From Aerococcus sanguinicola (lineage in GTDB: Bacteria; Bacillota; Bacilli; Lactobacillales; Aerococcaceae): DNA of 64,000 bases. A program made the translations under genes and the position numbers. Numbering within the stretch: the first letter of the stretch is position 1; every line of letters begins with the position of its first letter. The DNA lies in assembly GCF_008726925.1 (NCBI RefSeq), contig NZ_VYWO01000005.1, positions 1-64,000 on the forward strand, in the 5' to 3' direction. Below the pieces are notes generated by a model. That model was given only the letters and a program-made list of their open reading frames with translations, ran no database searches and was not told where the DNA came from. This document shows positions 16,217-24,252 of the stretch, piece after piece.

Positions 16217-16568
16217 AAAAAAAGAGGCTGGAACAAAAGTCCCGGCCTCTATATAGAATACGAACTTTTCTTTAAAAACGTGCTCCAAAAGTCAGCACTG
16301 ACATCCACTTCGTACAGGGTGTGAGCAAAGGCGTCCAAAAAGGGATGACTGGAGGCAAAGAGGATAAGAGCGGCTTTAGCCGATCGTTCCACTTTGCTGA
16401 AGTCATTCCCTTTTTGCCTTTGTGAACCCAACTACGAATTATGGAAGATCCTTTGACAAGGTTCTTCCATAATTCGCGGACAGTTGCTATAGCTGTTCGA
16501 AGCGTAGCGAGTTACAGATATAGTATGCGCTAGCTGATTCAGGGCTAACCGACTTTTGTCACACTCTC
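16217..16568 (-). repeat. Family B repeat, copy 3 (inverted, interrupted)
   Basis: In reverse orientation this diverged copy matches the other two at its terminator hairpin (16217-16252), the arm TCAGCACTGACATCCACTTC, the inner arm with TTCTTCCATAATTCG, and the outer end GGGCTAACCGACTTTTGTC. Two insertions split it: one family A unit at 16316-16433, and about 58 unexplained bases at 16474-16531. The short word TATGCGCTAGCTG in the second insertion also occurs at 16129 beside tRNA-Leu. Confidence 0.75.
16316..16433 (+). repeat. Single family A unit inserted in a family B element
   Basis: 118 bases, exactly one family A period. It begins AGGGTGTGAG and ends GAACCCAACT, the two halves of the 22-nt direct repeat. 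The palindrome is close to that of the unit at 5847. TAC flanks both sides. The uninterrupted family B copies lack this segment. Confidence 0.8.
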
Positions 16569-16584
16569 ATTCTTTCCTTGAATT

Positions 16585-17514
16585 CTATTTTTCAAAATCG
16601 AGATAGGTATTGAAGGTGTCCCCATGGTCGAGGTCCCCATATTTGTAGCCACGCTCAAACCAGGCTTGGCGCTGTTGGGCTGACCCGTGGGTGAAACTAT
16701 CTGGAACCACTTGTCCGTAGGCCGCTTCCTGGAGGGTATCGTCCCCAACGGCATTGGCTGCTTGGAGAGCTTCTTGGATATCCCCTGCTTCTAGTAGGCC
16801 TTGGTTCTCAGCATAATGGGCCCAAACCCCCGCTAAGTAATCGGCCTGGAGTTCCAAGCGGACAGAAAGCTGCTTGCTTTCTTTTTCCCCGGCGGACTGG
16901 ACAGCTCTTTGGTATTGGTCCATAATCCCTAGTTCATTCTGGATATGGTGGCCCACCTCATGGGCGAGGACATAGGCCATAGCGAAGTCGCCAGGTGCCT
17001 GGTAGCGGTCCTTCAATTCGCGGTAGAAGGAGAGGTCAATATAAACCGACTGGTCGCCGGGGCAGTAGAAGGGCCCAGCCTGTGCTGAACCGAAGCCACA
17101 GCCGCCCGTTTGGACCTGGTCGGTATAGAGGACGAGGGTAGCTGGATCGTAAGACTGGCCTTGCTCTTCGAAGAGACCAGACCAGAAGTCTTCTGTCGAT
17201 CCCAAGACAGCGGATAGGAAGTCCTTCTCTTCACTCGAAGCCTTCGTTTGGCTTGTCTCTACCTGCTGGCTAGTCTGGGCTTCTTGGCTAGCCCCCTCTT
17301 GGCCTCCTAACCCGCCACCTAAGAAGCTTCCGCCGCCGAATAACATCATCAAAATGATAATAATCAGCAGCCACTTGCCCCCACCTCGTCTGGAGAGGAG
17401 GAGCATGCCTAGTAAACCGCCTAAGCCACTACCACCCGACCTCGATGGCCGGCCCATCCTCTGCCCTCTTCGGTCGTCCACATTCTTACTGCGTCGTAAA
17501 TCATCCCATTTCAT
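16585..17514 (-). CDS. YpfJ-type neutral zinc metallopeptidase
   Basis: A 309-residue membrane-anchored protease homologue. After a glycine- and arginine-rich cytoplasmic start, one membrane helix (KWLLIIIILMMLFGGG, about residues 48-65) leads to a linker and the catalytic domain outside. The zinc site is HEVGHH (about residue 188), with the third-ligand region ELQADYLAGVWAHYAE, as in the Zn_peptidase PF04228 family. The C-terminus has THGSAQQRQAWFERGYKYGD, typical of that family. GGGGGA lies six bases before the ATG at 17514; a TTG two codons earlier has no room for it. The substrate is unknown in the whole family. Confidence 0.9.
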   Translation of the reverse strand: MKWDDLRRSKNVDDRRGQRMGRPSRSGGSGLGGLLGMLLLSRRGGGKWLLIIIILMMLFGGGSFLGGGLGGQEGASQEAQTSQQVETSQTKASSEEKDFLSAVLGSTEDFWSGLFEEQGQSYDPATLVLYTDQVQTGGCGFGSAQAGPFYCPGDQSVYIDLSFYRELKDRYQAPGDFAMAYVLAHEVGHHIQNELGIMDQYQRAVQSAGEKESKQLSVRLELQADYLAGVWAHYAENQGLLEAGDIQEALQAANAVGDDTLQEAAYGQVVPDSFTHGSAQQRQAWFERGYKYGDLDHGDTFNTYLDFEK

Positions 17515-17566
17515 CAGCAATCCCCCATCTCTTTTAGCTTAAGTTATCAGCCTGTATTTTACCCTT

Positions 17567-17572
17567 ATTATA
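17567..17572 (-). promoter_or_regulatory. -10 box of the metallopeptidase gene
   Basis: TATAAT read leftwards, 52 bases before the start codon; the -35 is poor. It suggests the protease is transcribed apart from the corrinoid operon upstream. Confidence 0.4.
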
Positions 17573-17602
17573 GCACGAATGAAGTCTAAAAAAGACTCTG
17601 AA

Positions 17603-18652
17603 CTATGCTTGGTCGCGGCTATACTTCCTGGCAGCCTCCATATAGGCGTAGATATTCTCTTCAGGTGTATGGTAAGGGACACTGCAGCCTGGGCCTAGGA
17701 GATAACCCCCTGGATGGTCCCCAGCTTGACGATAGGCCTGGGCGACCTGGTCTTCCATGTCCTCGGGTTGGCCTTGCAAGAAATAAGTGACGGGATCAAT
17801 ATTACCAATTAAGCCACAATCTGGGCCTAGACCTTGCTTAGCTGCTGAGAGGTCAACCGTTTGGTCAGCGCTGAAATAGTCAATTCCCGTTGCTGCAATA
17901 TAAGGCAAGCTCTTCGTACAATCCCCACAGATATGGAGGGTCACTGTCTTTCCGTAGTGATGAATCCGGTCTACCAATTCCTGAGTATAAGGTTGGCAAA
18001 ATTTTTGGTATTGCTTGGGGCTGAGGAGAGAGCCTGATGCTACTGGGTCTGTTAAAGAAAAGCCAGTGAGAGGATTCGCCGCAAAGTCGTCAATGATCTG
18101 CAAGAGCGCATCGGTCGCAAAGCGTAACAGTTGGTGGACCTGGTCAGCTTGCTTGCGGGTGGCACGCAGGAGCTGTTCGGGGGGGTAGAGGCTAGCCGCA
18201 CTGGTGATGGGGCCTGTGAGTTCATAGTCAATCCGATAGCCTGGGCCTAATTGCTTCTGGATCATTTCGATGGCCTGGTAGTGTTTTTGTTGGTTGGGAT
18301 CATTGTGAAGGCGGAGGCGCTGGGCGTCTAACTGGTCAATTCTAGCCAGATCTTCCAAAGCATAGGACACGATGGCATCTGAACTATCTTCAGAGGCCTT
18401 AAACTGACTCCCCAAAGCGCGACCCATGCCATAGAGGCCGAAGTTCACCGAATAATTGTCTGGCGCAAATTTCTCTGCTACCGTAATTTCTTTGTGGGCA
18501 ATATTCTCTGCTGTCAATTCGGATTCCCGGTAGGTCATCCCAGCTAGCTTGGCCCCTACCGTCCCGTGGAAGAGCATAATGGGGCGGCGGTCTACTGCCT
18601 GCCCCGCATGGTAGGCTTGTAAGCGGTCAGCAGATGTCATACTTTCTATCAT
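17603..18652 (-). CDS. Uroporphyrinogen decarboxylase-fold cobamide methyltransferase (MtaA/CmuA-like), last gene of the corrinoid operon
   Basis: A 349-residue barrel enzyme of the URO-D superfamily branch that moves methyl groups to or from corrinoid proteins rather than acting in haem synthesis. The probable zinc site is present: HICGDC near residue 237 and GPGCSVPYHTPEEN near residue 323, matching the His-x-Cys...Cys pattern of MtaA/MtbA enzymes. LIGNIDPVTYFLQG is also typical. The ATG directly follows the TGA of the gene upstream, with AAAGGTGA as ribosome binding site, so it is coupled to the operon. It resembles the protein at 19528-20586. Its methyl donor and acceptor are unknown. Confidence 0.87.
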   Translation of the reverse strand: MIESMTSADRLQAYHAGQAVDRRPIMLFHGTVGAKLAGMTYRESELTAENIAHKEITVAEKFAPDNYSVNFGLYGMGRALGSQFKASEDSSDAIVSYALEDLARIDQLDAQRLRLHNDPNQQKHYQAIEMIQKQLGPGYRIDYELTGPITSAASLYPPEQLLRATRKQADQVHQLLRFATDALLQIIDDFAANPLTGFSLTDPVASGSLLSPKQYQKFCQPYTQELVDRIHHYGKTVTLHICGDCTKSLPYIAATGIDYFSADQTVDLSAAKQGLGPDCGLIGNIDPVTYFLQGQPEDMEDQVAQAYRQAGDHPGGYLLGPGCSVPYHTPEENIYAYMEAARKYSRDQA

Positions 18653-19525
18653 TCAAATCACCTTTCTTTCAGTCCTGTTGATGTGTACGGGATAAATACC
18701 TTGCTGGCGATTCCCAGTTAACAGACGCAGATCAGATCCCCCCTGGGTAAAAAGCAGCTGGGGAAAGTCATGCCCCGGAGCTAGCGGCTTGCCAATGGCC
18801 AACCAGCCCAAAGTTTGCAGAGCTCGGGCTAAGGCTAGCGATATATAGAGGCTGGCCCCCTCAGCTTCAAGTAAAGGGTAGAGGCCCTGGATCAAGTCTA
18901 GCTGGAAACAAGCTGCCACTTGGTCATAATGGCGGGGGCCCAGGAGTTGGCGGTCCCCGGTCGGATCAGCTAAGGCTAAGACCCTTGCCCCTTGGCTTAG
19001 CGCGGCCTGCCCTAAATTCACTAAGTTGCTGACGATCGTCTGCATCAAGTCCTGGTAGGCCGCCTGCTGCCGCCGCGACAAGGTCAAGAGCGCCCTAAAA
19101 TCATAGAGTAAATCAGCTAGAGTAAAAGGTCCCGTTAGGTTAAAACAAACCGCTTCCCCTTCCTGGCTGAGTCGCTTGCAGGCTGCTAAACTAGCCGCTA
19201 GAGCATTGTCGGTTAGAGGCATTTGTCCCAGGGGAATTTGCTTTAAATCACGCTTGCTGGTCGCATCAATGCGGTCCCCCAGATAACGGTCATGGTAGAC
19301 GCGCAGGCCGTAAGCTTCGGCTTCCAAGGAATGGTTGAGCGGGAGCAGGCAGTAATTTTGGTGGTAATGTTGGCGGTAGGCTCGGACCAAAGCCGCTAGA
19401 CAGGAGGGCCAATGGTTGATCGTATCTAAATTTGTAATCTTAGCCCCTAAGACAGCCACCGGGAGAGGGCGGGCACAATCCAAGCTGTGGGCTGGATCAT
19501 AAACTTGGTCTTTAAAGAAGGCCAT
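18653..19525 (-). CDS. Degenerate URO-D-fold protein lacking the zinc ligands
   Basis: A 290-residue protein between two clear URO-D-type methyltransferases. Weak family features remain: FNLTGPFTLADLLYDFRALL, DPTGDRQLLGPRHYDQV and a shortened C-terminus. The region where relatives have His-Ile-Cys-Gly reads SLYISLALARAL, and the late cysteine motif is missing, so zinc-activated methyl transfer looks impossible. It may be a regulatory or corrinoid-handling partner. The ATG at 19525 lies two bases after the preceding stop, with no good ribosome binding site, suggesting translational coupling; a TTG at 19537 overlapping the upstream gene is possible. Confidence 0.65.
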   Translation of the reverse strand: MAFFKDQVYDPAHSLDCARPLPVAVLGAKITNLDTINHWPSCLAALVRAYRQHYHQNYCLLPLNHSLEAEAYGLRVYHDRYLGDRIDATSKRDLKQIPLGQMPLTDNALAASLAACKRLSQEGEAVCFNLTGPFTLADLLYDFRALLTLSRRQQAAYQDLMQTIVSNLVNLGQAALSQGARVLALADPTGDRQLLGPRHYDQVAACFQLDLIQGLYPLLEAEGASLYISLALARALQTLGWLAIGKPLAPGHDFPQLLFTQGGSDLRLLTGNRQQGIYPVHINRTERKVI

Positions 19526-19527
19526 AG

Positions 19528-20586
19528 CTAAGCCCAAGTCTGAGCTGCTTTTTGGGCGCAGCTTCGCGCCGTTTCCATAAAGGCTTCCACATTAGCAACT
19601 GGCGTATCCACGGGCAACTGACAGCCCGAGCGAATAATGAAGCCTCTGGGATTATCTCCTGCCTTCGCATAAGAGTCTACCACTGCCTGGCTCACTTCTT
19701 CAGGACTGCCTTGTAGAAAGATACGCACAGGGTCCACATTCCCCATCAAGGCAAGGTCCTGGCCAATTTTTTCTTTAGCCAAACTTAGGTCAACGGTCTG
19801 GTCCAGGCTAATCATATCTACCCCTGTTTCCGCAATGGCTTCGAGGTGGTGGCTGATATCGCCACAGATATGCATGCCCACACACCGGTCATAGCTTTTG
19901 ATACAATCGACCATTTCCTTGGTATAGGGCAGGACGAATTCACGATATTGCTTGGGGCTAATCAAGGCCCCCGATGCCACGGGATCATAGATAAAGAAAT
20001 TGATTTCAGGCATCTGAGCGGCCCGTTGGATAATCGCCTGAACCTGGTCTGTCACAAAACGCAAGAGCCGGTGGAGGCCCTCCTTGTCCTTGCGCGTCGC
20101 CCGCAACATCTTCTCCGCAGGGTAAATCCCAGAAGCCAGCGTAAAAGGGGCTGAAATGCAATAAGTCGGATGGAGTGCAGAGCCCACCGCCGTCTCAATC
20201 TTTTCTAAGGCCTCGAGATTGATGCGTTGGGCAATGTCCCGGTCGAAGCTGGTCGCTTCTGCACTCAGTTGGTCCACTTGGTCGAGTTTCTTTAGGGCAT
20301 GGTCCGCAATCGATGGGGCGGATTCCCGTGGGCTTTTGATTTTGCTCCGGTGACGGATGGCAAAGTTAACCGAGGTATAGCTCACGGAGAGGGCATCCAA
20401 AGCCAATTCGCGGTAGATGGTAAGCTCACGTTGGGCTAATTTGTCAGCCGTATTAAAGCTTTCCCGGTAATTCATGCCAGCCAATTTAGCGGCAAAGCCT
20501 GCATGGCAGAGGGTGATAGGCAGACGGTCGAGGCTTTGTCTCTGTTTGAGCGCCTGCCAACGTTGGTTTGCTGTCATTTCTTTCAT
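19528..20586 (-). CDS. Uroporphyrinogen decarboxylase-fold cobamide methyltransferase (MtaA/CmuA-like)
   Basis: A 352-residue paralogue of the protein at 17603-18652. Both start with a TANQRWQALKQ/TSADRLQAYHAGQ helix, then DRLPITLCHAGFAAKLAGMNYRE. The zinc site is MHICGDISHH (about residue 238) with the cysteine in IIRSGCQLPVDTP. AGGAGA stands five bases before the ATG. The gene follows the reductive activator by 12 bases in one operon. In acetogen O-demethylases, URO-D-fold proteins serve as the substrate-side methyltransferase; two active paralogues could split donor and acceptor roles, which is inference. Confidence 0.87.
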   Translation of the reverse strand: MKEMTANQRWQALKQRQSLDRLPITLCHAGFAAKLAGMNYRESFNTADKLAQRELTIYRELALDALSVSYTSVNFAIRHRSKIKSPRESAPSIADHALKKLDQVDQLSAEATSFDRDIAQRINLEALEKIETAVGSALHPTYCISAPFTLASGIYPAEKMLRATRKDKEGLHRLLRFVTDQVQAIIQRAAQMPEINFFIYDPVASGALISPKQYREFVLPYTKEMVDCIKSYDRCVGMHICGDISHHLEAIAETGVDMISLDQTVDLSLAKEKIGQDLALMGNVDPVRIFLQGSPEEVSQAVVDSYAKAGDNPRGFIIRSGCQLPVDTPVANVEAFMETARSCAQKAAQTWA

Positions 20587-20598
20587 AAAAAATCTCCT

Positions 20599-22386
20599 CT
20601 ACTTTCTTTTTATTCTTGGAAAAAGTGATGCTCGCGCAAATACCCGGTCATAGTTATCGAGGCGAGATAATTCGATATAATCAATTGCATGGGCGAGGTC
20701 TTCTAAGCCTTGAGCGGCCTGACGATCCATTAGGTGGAGGTAGGCGCCACTATGGGAACTGTTCCCGATATAGGACAAGCGCCCGGCAAAGGCTTGAGGC
20801 AGGAGGCCTGTCGCCAATAAACTCGCTTCCGCAAGGTGGCGGCCAAATTGCCCTGCCACAAGGACTTGGTCAACCTCTTGGGGCTCTAGCTGACTGGCTT
20901 CTAGGAGGACTTCAATCCCTGAGCGAATAGCCCCCTTAGCCAGCTGGACCTGGCGGATATCATGCTGGGTCAAGCGAATTTGGTCCGTGATGGCCAGGTA
21001 ACGCTTGCCTTGGGTATCCACTTTAAGATAAGGGCGCCGGCAGTCATCAGGGGCTAGAGCGTCAGGGTCCACGATACGACCGCGGTAGTTAATGAGTTCA
21101 GCCCGCAGTGCCTCGCGAATAATTGCCAAGACACCACTCCCGCATATCCCTTGAGCTGGTCCCTCACCAATCACTTGGAGCTCGAACTGGCCTTCCTTCC
21201 ACTGGCATTCTTCAATAGCACCGTTCGCTGCCTTCATCCCTGAGGAAATCATCATTCCTTCCAGGGCTGGGCCTGCCGCACAGGAACAAGACACATAGGC
21301 CTCTCCATCCTGGAGAACCATTTCTCCATTCGTTCCGATATCAATTAAGAGTCGGCGACCTCCTTTTTGGCTGAGACCGGCGGCATAAGCCCCTGCCACC
21401 ACGTCCGAGCCAATATAGGCAGACACAGCGGGTAGGGTCATGACTTGGGCTGAAGGCGGTAATTTGCGCAGGCCAAATGCCTGGGCCGAAAGCTTCTGCC
21501 CTGAGCGAAAGATGGGCAAATAAGGGGACTGGCCGAGTAAGCTGGGATCAATTCCCAGGGCGAGGTGGGTCATCACCGTATTGCCGGCTAGGCTCAGGCC
21601 ATAAATTGATTTAGCTTGGCAAGCCGCCGCTTGGCTGAGGTCCTCAATTAAGTCCTGGATGGCTCGTCGGATAGCTTGTTGGAGCCGTTTAAGCCCTCTT
21701 TCGCCTTCCTTCATCACGTAAGAAATCCGACTCAGTACGTCAGCACCCTGCTGGATCTGGGGATTGAGGGCCGTTGCTTGGCTAACTTCTTCGCCTGTCT
21801 CCAGATTAACTAGACTAGCGGCCAGGGTAGTCGTCCCAATATCTACGGCCAGGCCATAAATGCTCGGGTCTTCCGGCTGGACCTCTAAAGCCAAGAGCTG
21901 CTTATCACAAATAACAGCCCGATAGCTTTGTTGGCGCTGAATGGGCAAGCCTCGCCAAACTTGGGCAGGGAAGGGATCCACTCCCAATTCTTCAGCCAGT
22001 GAACTGTCGAGGTCCCTTGCTTCCTCTAGTCGCTTACGCTCTAAGCTAACAGTCGCTTGGCGCCAACGTTTGGGACCATGGAGCGCTGGACGGTCACCGC
22101 TTACTAAGATACGGTGGCCCTTCTCTAAATTGAGGAAGGCTAAGCTCAAGTCCGTTTGGGGACGAGCCTGGCAGGCCAATGGAAAGCTTGCATCCTGACT
22201 CCCCTGGTAGCTATCTAGCGAAACTTCTCCTGCTAGGCACTTAAAGCGGCACTTGCCACAAGTTCCTTGGCCCCCACAATCCCCCGGCACAGGTAGACCG
22301 GCATCGACCAAACAATCGTAGAGGGTTTGTCCTGATGAAGGGTCGTAATCGATCACTTGGTCAAAGCCTTGAACTTGAATCTTCAT
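20599..22386 (-). CDS. Reductive activator of corrinoid proteins (RACo-like; 2Fe-2S plus ASKHA domain)
   Basis: A 595-residue ATP-dependent activator that returns inactive Co(II) corrinoid to Co(I). The N-terminal ferredoxin domain has the plant-type cysteine pattern: GDCGGQGTCGKC (about residues 33-44) and a fourth cysteine in PLACQARP. The large C-terminal domain is of the DUF4445/ASKHA type: AVDIGTTTLAASLVNL, LLIDIGTNGEM, then VLVAGQFGRHL. The ATG at 22386 overlaps the end region of the corrinoid gene (stop at 22388) and has a purine-rich site AGGGGGAAAG; a GTG start at 22416 would add ten residues. Its adjacency to a corrinoid protein supports the role strongly. Confidence 0.9.
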   Translation of the reverse strand: MKIQVQGFDQVIDYDPSSGQTLYDCLVDAGLPVPGDCGGQGTCGKCRFKCLAGEVSLDSYQGSQDASFPLACQARPQTDLSLAFLNLEKGHRILVSGDRPALHGPKRWRQATVSLERKRLEEARDLDSSLAEELGVDPFPAQVWRGLPIQRQQSYRAVICDKQLLALEVQPEDPSIYGLAVDIGTTTLAASLVNLETGEEVSQATALNPQIQQGADVLSRISYVMKEGERGLKRLQQAIRRAIQDLIEDLSQAAACQAKSIYGLSLAGNTVMTHLALGIDPSLLGQSPYLPIFRSGQKLSAQAFGLRKLPPSAQVMTLPAVSAYIGSDVVAGAYAAGLSQKGGRRLLIDIGTNGEMVLQDGEAYVSCSCAAGPALEGMMISSGMKAANGAIEECQWKEGQFELQVIGEGPAQGICGSGVLAIIREALRAELINYRGRIVDPDALAPDDCRRPYLKVDTQGKRYLAITDQIRLTQHDIRQVQLAKGAIRSGIEVLLEASQLEPQEVDQVLVAGQFGRHLAEASLLATGLLPQAFAGRLSYIGNSSHSGAYLHLMDRQAAQGLEDLAHAIDYIELSRLDNYDRVFARASLFPRIKRK

Positions 22387-22387
22387 T

Positions 22388-23062
22388 CTAGCTTTCCCCC
22401 TCGTCCTCACTTTCACCCACTAAACGTTTGGCCAAGGCGACGGCTTCAATGGCATCTTCAGAATAGCCGTCAGCCCCAATCTCATCACAATAATATTGAG
22501 AAACGGCCCCTCCACCAATCATTACCTTGAAGCGGTCACGAATTCCACGTTCTTCTAAACGTTCAATTAGGGTCTTCATTCCCGTCATCGTTGTCGTCAT
22601 CAGAGCAGAGAGCCCAATCAATTCCGCTTCTTCCTCTAAAGCGCGGTCAATAAAATCATCTAGGGGCACATCGCGTCCCAAGTCGATCACCTCAAAGCCA
22701 CCGACCTCGAGCATCACCTTGACGAGATTCTTCCCAATGTCATGGGTATCTCCTTCGACCGTTCCCAGAACAATCTTATGGCGCTGGTCCGCTTCTTCCT
22801 TACGTTCGAGCAAGAGGGGCTTAAAGACCGCCATGGCTTCATTCAAAGCATCCGAACAGATCAAGACATCCGTCACATAATACTCTTCCTCAGCAAAAAG
22901 CACCCCCGCCCGGCTCATCCCATCGACTAAGCCCTCCATAATGGCATCTTGAACGTCATAACCGGCTTGGACATATTCCTCAGCTGTCTCCACAATCTCT
23001 TCATCTTCCATCTCAAAGACCATATCGGACAGTTCTTGGATTAATTCTTCCTTAGACCGCAT
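22388..23062 (-). CDS. Corrinoid (B12-binding) methyltransferase protein, MtaC/MtmC-like
   Basis: A 224-residue methyl carrier. The N-terminal half is the four-helix cap domain (MtmC-type B12-binding-2). The C-terminal Rossmann half binds the cobamide: GDTHDIGKNLV supplies the D-x-H-x-x-G motif with the lower cobalt ligand histidine (about residue 107), followed by SALMTTTM and VMIGGGAVSQ. The last residues are acidic. It is the first gene of a five-gene operon and is preceded by a cre-like box and a -10. The partner substrate methyltransferases are probably the URO-D-fold proteins downstream. Confidence 0.93.
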   Translation of the reverse strand: MRSKEELIQELSDMVFEMEDEEIVETAEEYVQAGYDVQDAIMEGLVDGMSRAGVLFAEEEYYVTDVLICSDALNEAMAVFKPLLLERKEEADQRHKIVLGTVEGDTHDIGKNLVKVMLEVGGFEVIDLGRDVPLDDFIDRALEEEAELIGLSALMTTTMTGMKTLIERLEERGIRDRFKVMIGGGAVSQYYCDEIGADGYSEDAIEAVALAKRLVGESEDEGES

Positions 23063-23091
23063 ACGAATTCCCCCTTCATTTCATCTTCTCT

Positions 23092-23114
23092 ACTATAACA
23101 CGTTATCGCTTTCA
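23092..23114 (-). promoter_or_regulatory. -10 and cre box of the corrinoid operon
   Basis: Read leftwards, TGAAAGCGATAACG (23114-23101) matches the cre consensus TGWNANCGNTNWCA at all but the last position. It is followed three bases later by TATAGT (23097-23092). The cre box therefore sits in the promoter spacer and should repress the operon under good carbon supply. No convincing -35 is visible. Confidence 0.6.
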
Positions 23115-23161
23115 CTTGTATGCTTTTTCAATATTATATAAACCATTTCTCTCCCTAAAAA

Positions 23162-23191
23162 TAAAAAAGACCAGCCTTCTGTGACTGATCT
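23162..23191 (-). terminator. Terminator of the lipid kinase gene
   Basis: AGATCAG and CTGGTCT pair (one G-T) around a ten-base loop and are followed leftwards by TTTTTT, about 20 bases after the stop codon. Confidence 0.65.
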
Positions 23192-23210
23192 TCTCAACTA
23201 AAGGATGGCG

Positions 23211-24113
23211 CTAATCTTCCATCGCTTCGGGAACATAGAACTGGATATGTTGGGGGAGCACCTTCAGCTGTGCCGGCAATTTAGGCCCCATATCCCCATC
23301 CAGGTCCAGCTGGATTTCATCCTCGTCCGGACAAGTAATTGATAACTCTTGGCAGGTAAAGGCTGTGATATTCTCATTCTCATTCAACTGCCCAAAGACC
23401 ATATCCTTGAGCGCTGAGAGCTTAGCCCCCAAGCCTTCGTCCGTCACAACCACCACATCGAACTTGCCATCTTGCAGGCTGATCTTCTTATTTGAGAAGC
23501 GTAAATTTCCGACTTGGTTGGTCAAGAGGACAAAGACGTGGCTAGCTTTGCCGTGGAAAGATTCGCTATCGGATTCAATATGGAGTTCTTGGACTTGGTC
23601 ATTGGGGAGGGCTTTCACGATATTCTTTGCATAGGCCAGAGTCCCCAAGCGTTCCTTCTCTTCCGAACTGGTAGAAGTGGTGGCATCAATCATCTCACCA
23701 AAGCAAGCATAATAGCTAAAATAATTATCATTGCACTTGCCAATATCAACCGCTCGCACTTCTTCTAAGTTAATCTGCTCGATACTCTCTTCGATATCAT
23801 TGGACATATTGAAGAGCTGGGCATAGGTATTATTGGTGCCTCCGGGCAAAAAGCCCATCTTGGGGCGGTGGTCTTGTTCCGCAATTCCATTGACTACTTC
23901 ATTGATGGTTCCATCGCCACCGATCACATAGACACTATCATAGCCTTCCTCACAGGCCTGGCGAGCAAAGGCGGTGGCATCCCCATCTCCTTCAGTTTCT
24001 TTAAGGTCGACTTGATCAAAGTGAGGGGCCAACTTCTCTTCTAATTGTTGGGCATAAGTAGTCCCTTGGTTATCCCCTGATGTTGGATTCACAATAATCA
24101 TCAAGTTCTTCAT
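23211..24113 (-). CDS. Diacylglycerol kinase-type lipid kinase (DgkB/YegS family)
   Basis: A 300-residue soluble lipid kinase. The DAGK catalytic domain begins LMIIVNPTSGDNQG and includes the nucleotide loop VIGGDGTINEVVNG (about residue 69) and GFLPGGTNNTYAQLF, the equivalent of the GTAND motif. The C-terminal beta-sandwich holds DLDGDMGPKLP, with the family's DGE-like acidic site altered to DGD. DgkB-like enzymes recycle diacylglycerol in Gram-positive lipid metabolism. The gene is monocistronic between two leftward terminators. The exact lipid substrate is not readable. Confidence 0.88.
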   Translation of the reverse strand: MKNLMIIVNPTSGDNQGTTYAQQLEEKLAPHFDQVDLKETEGDGDATAFARQACEEGYDSVYVIGGDGTINEVVNGIAEQDHRPKMGFLPGGTNNTYAQLFNMSNDIEESIEQINLEEVRAVDIGKCNDNYFSYYACFGEMIDATTSTSSEEKERLGTLAYAKNIVKALPNDQVQELHIESDSESFHGKASHVFVLLTNQVGNLRFSNKKISLQDGKFDVVVVTDEGLGAKLSALKDMVFGQLNENENITAFTCQELSITCPDEDEIQLDLDGDMGPKLPAQLKVLPQHIQFYVPEAMED

Positions 24114-24215
24114 TTCTGTCTTCCTTCCTTATTATTCATTATTATTAGCCTTATTATCGCCTGTTTCAATCAAAAAAGCCAGGGCAAAGCCCTAACTAAG
24201 CCTTAAGATTTAGCA

Positions 24216-24245
24216 AAGAAAAAGGACAAGTTTTAACTCGTCCTT
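24216..24245 (-). terminator. Terminator of folP
   Basis: AAGGACGAGTT, two A and AACTTGTCCTT, with one G-T pair on this strand, are followed leftwards by TTTTTC. A second weaker GC hairpin with a T run lies at 24172-24196. Confidence 0.75.
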
Positions 24246-24252
24246 AGTCGGC

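Noticed and set aside
17603..20586. Haem-synthesis uroporphyrinogen decarboxylase (HemE)
   Set aside because: HxC...C zinc motifs, operon with a corrinoid protein and RACo, and no hem genes nearby point to the methyltransferase branch.
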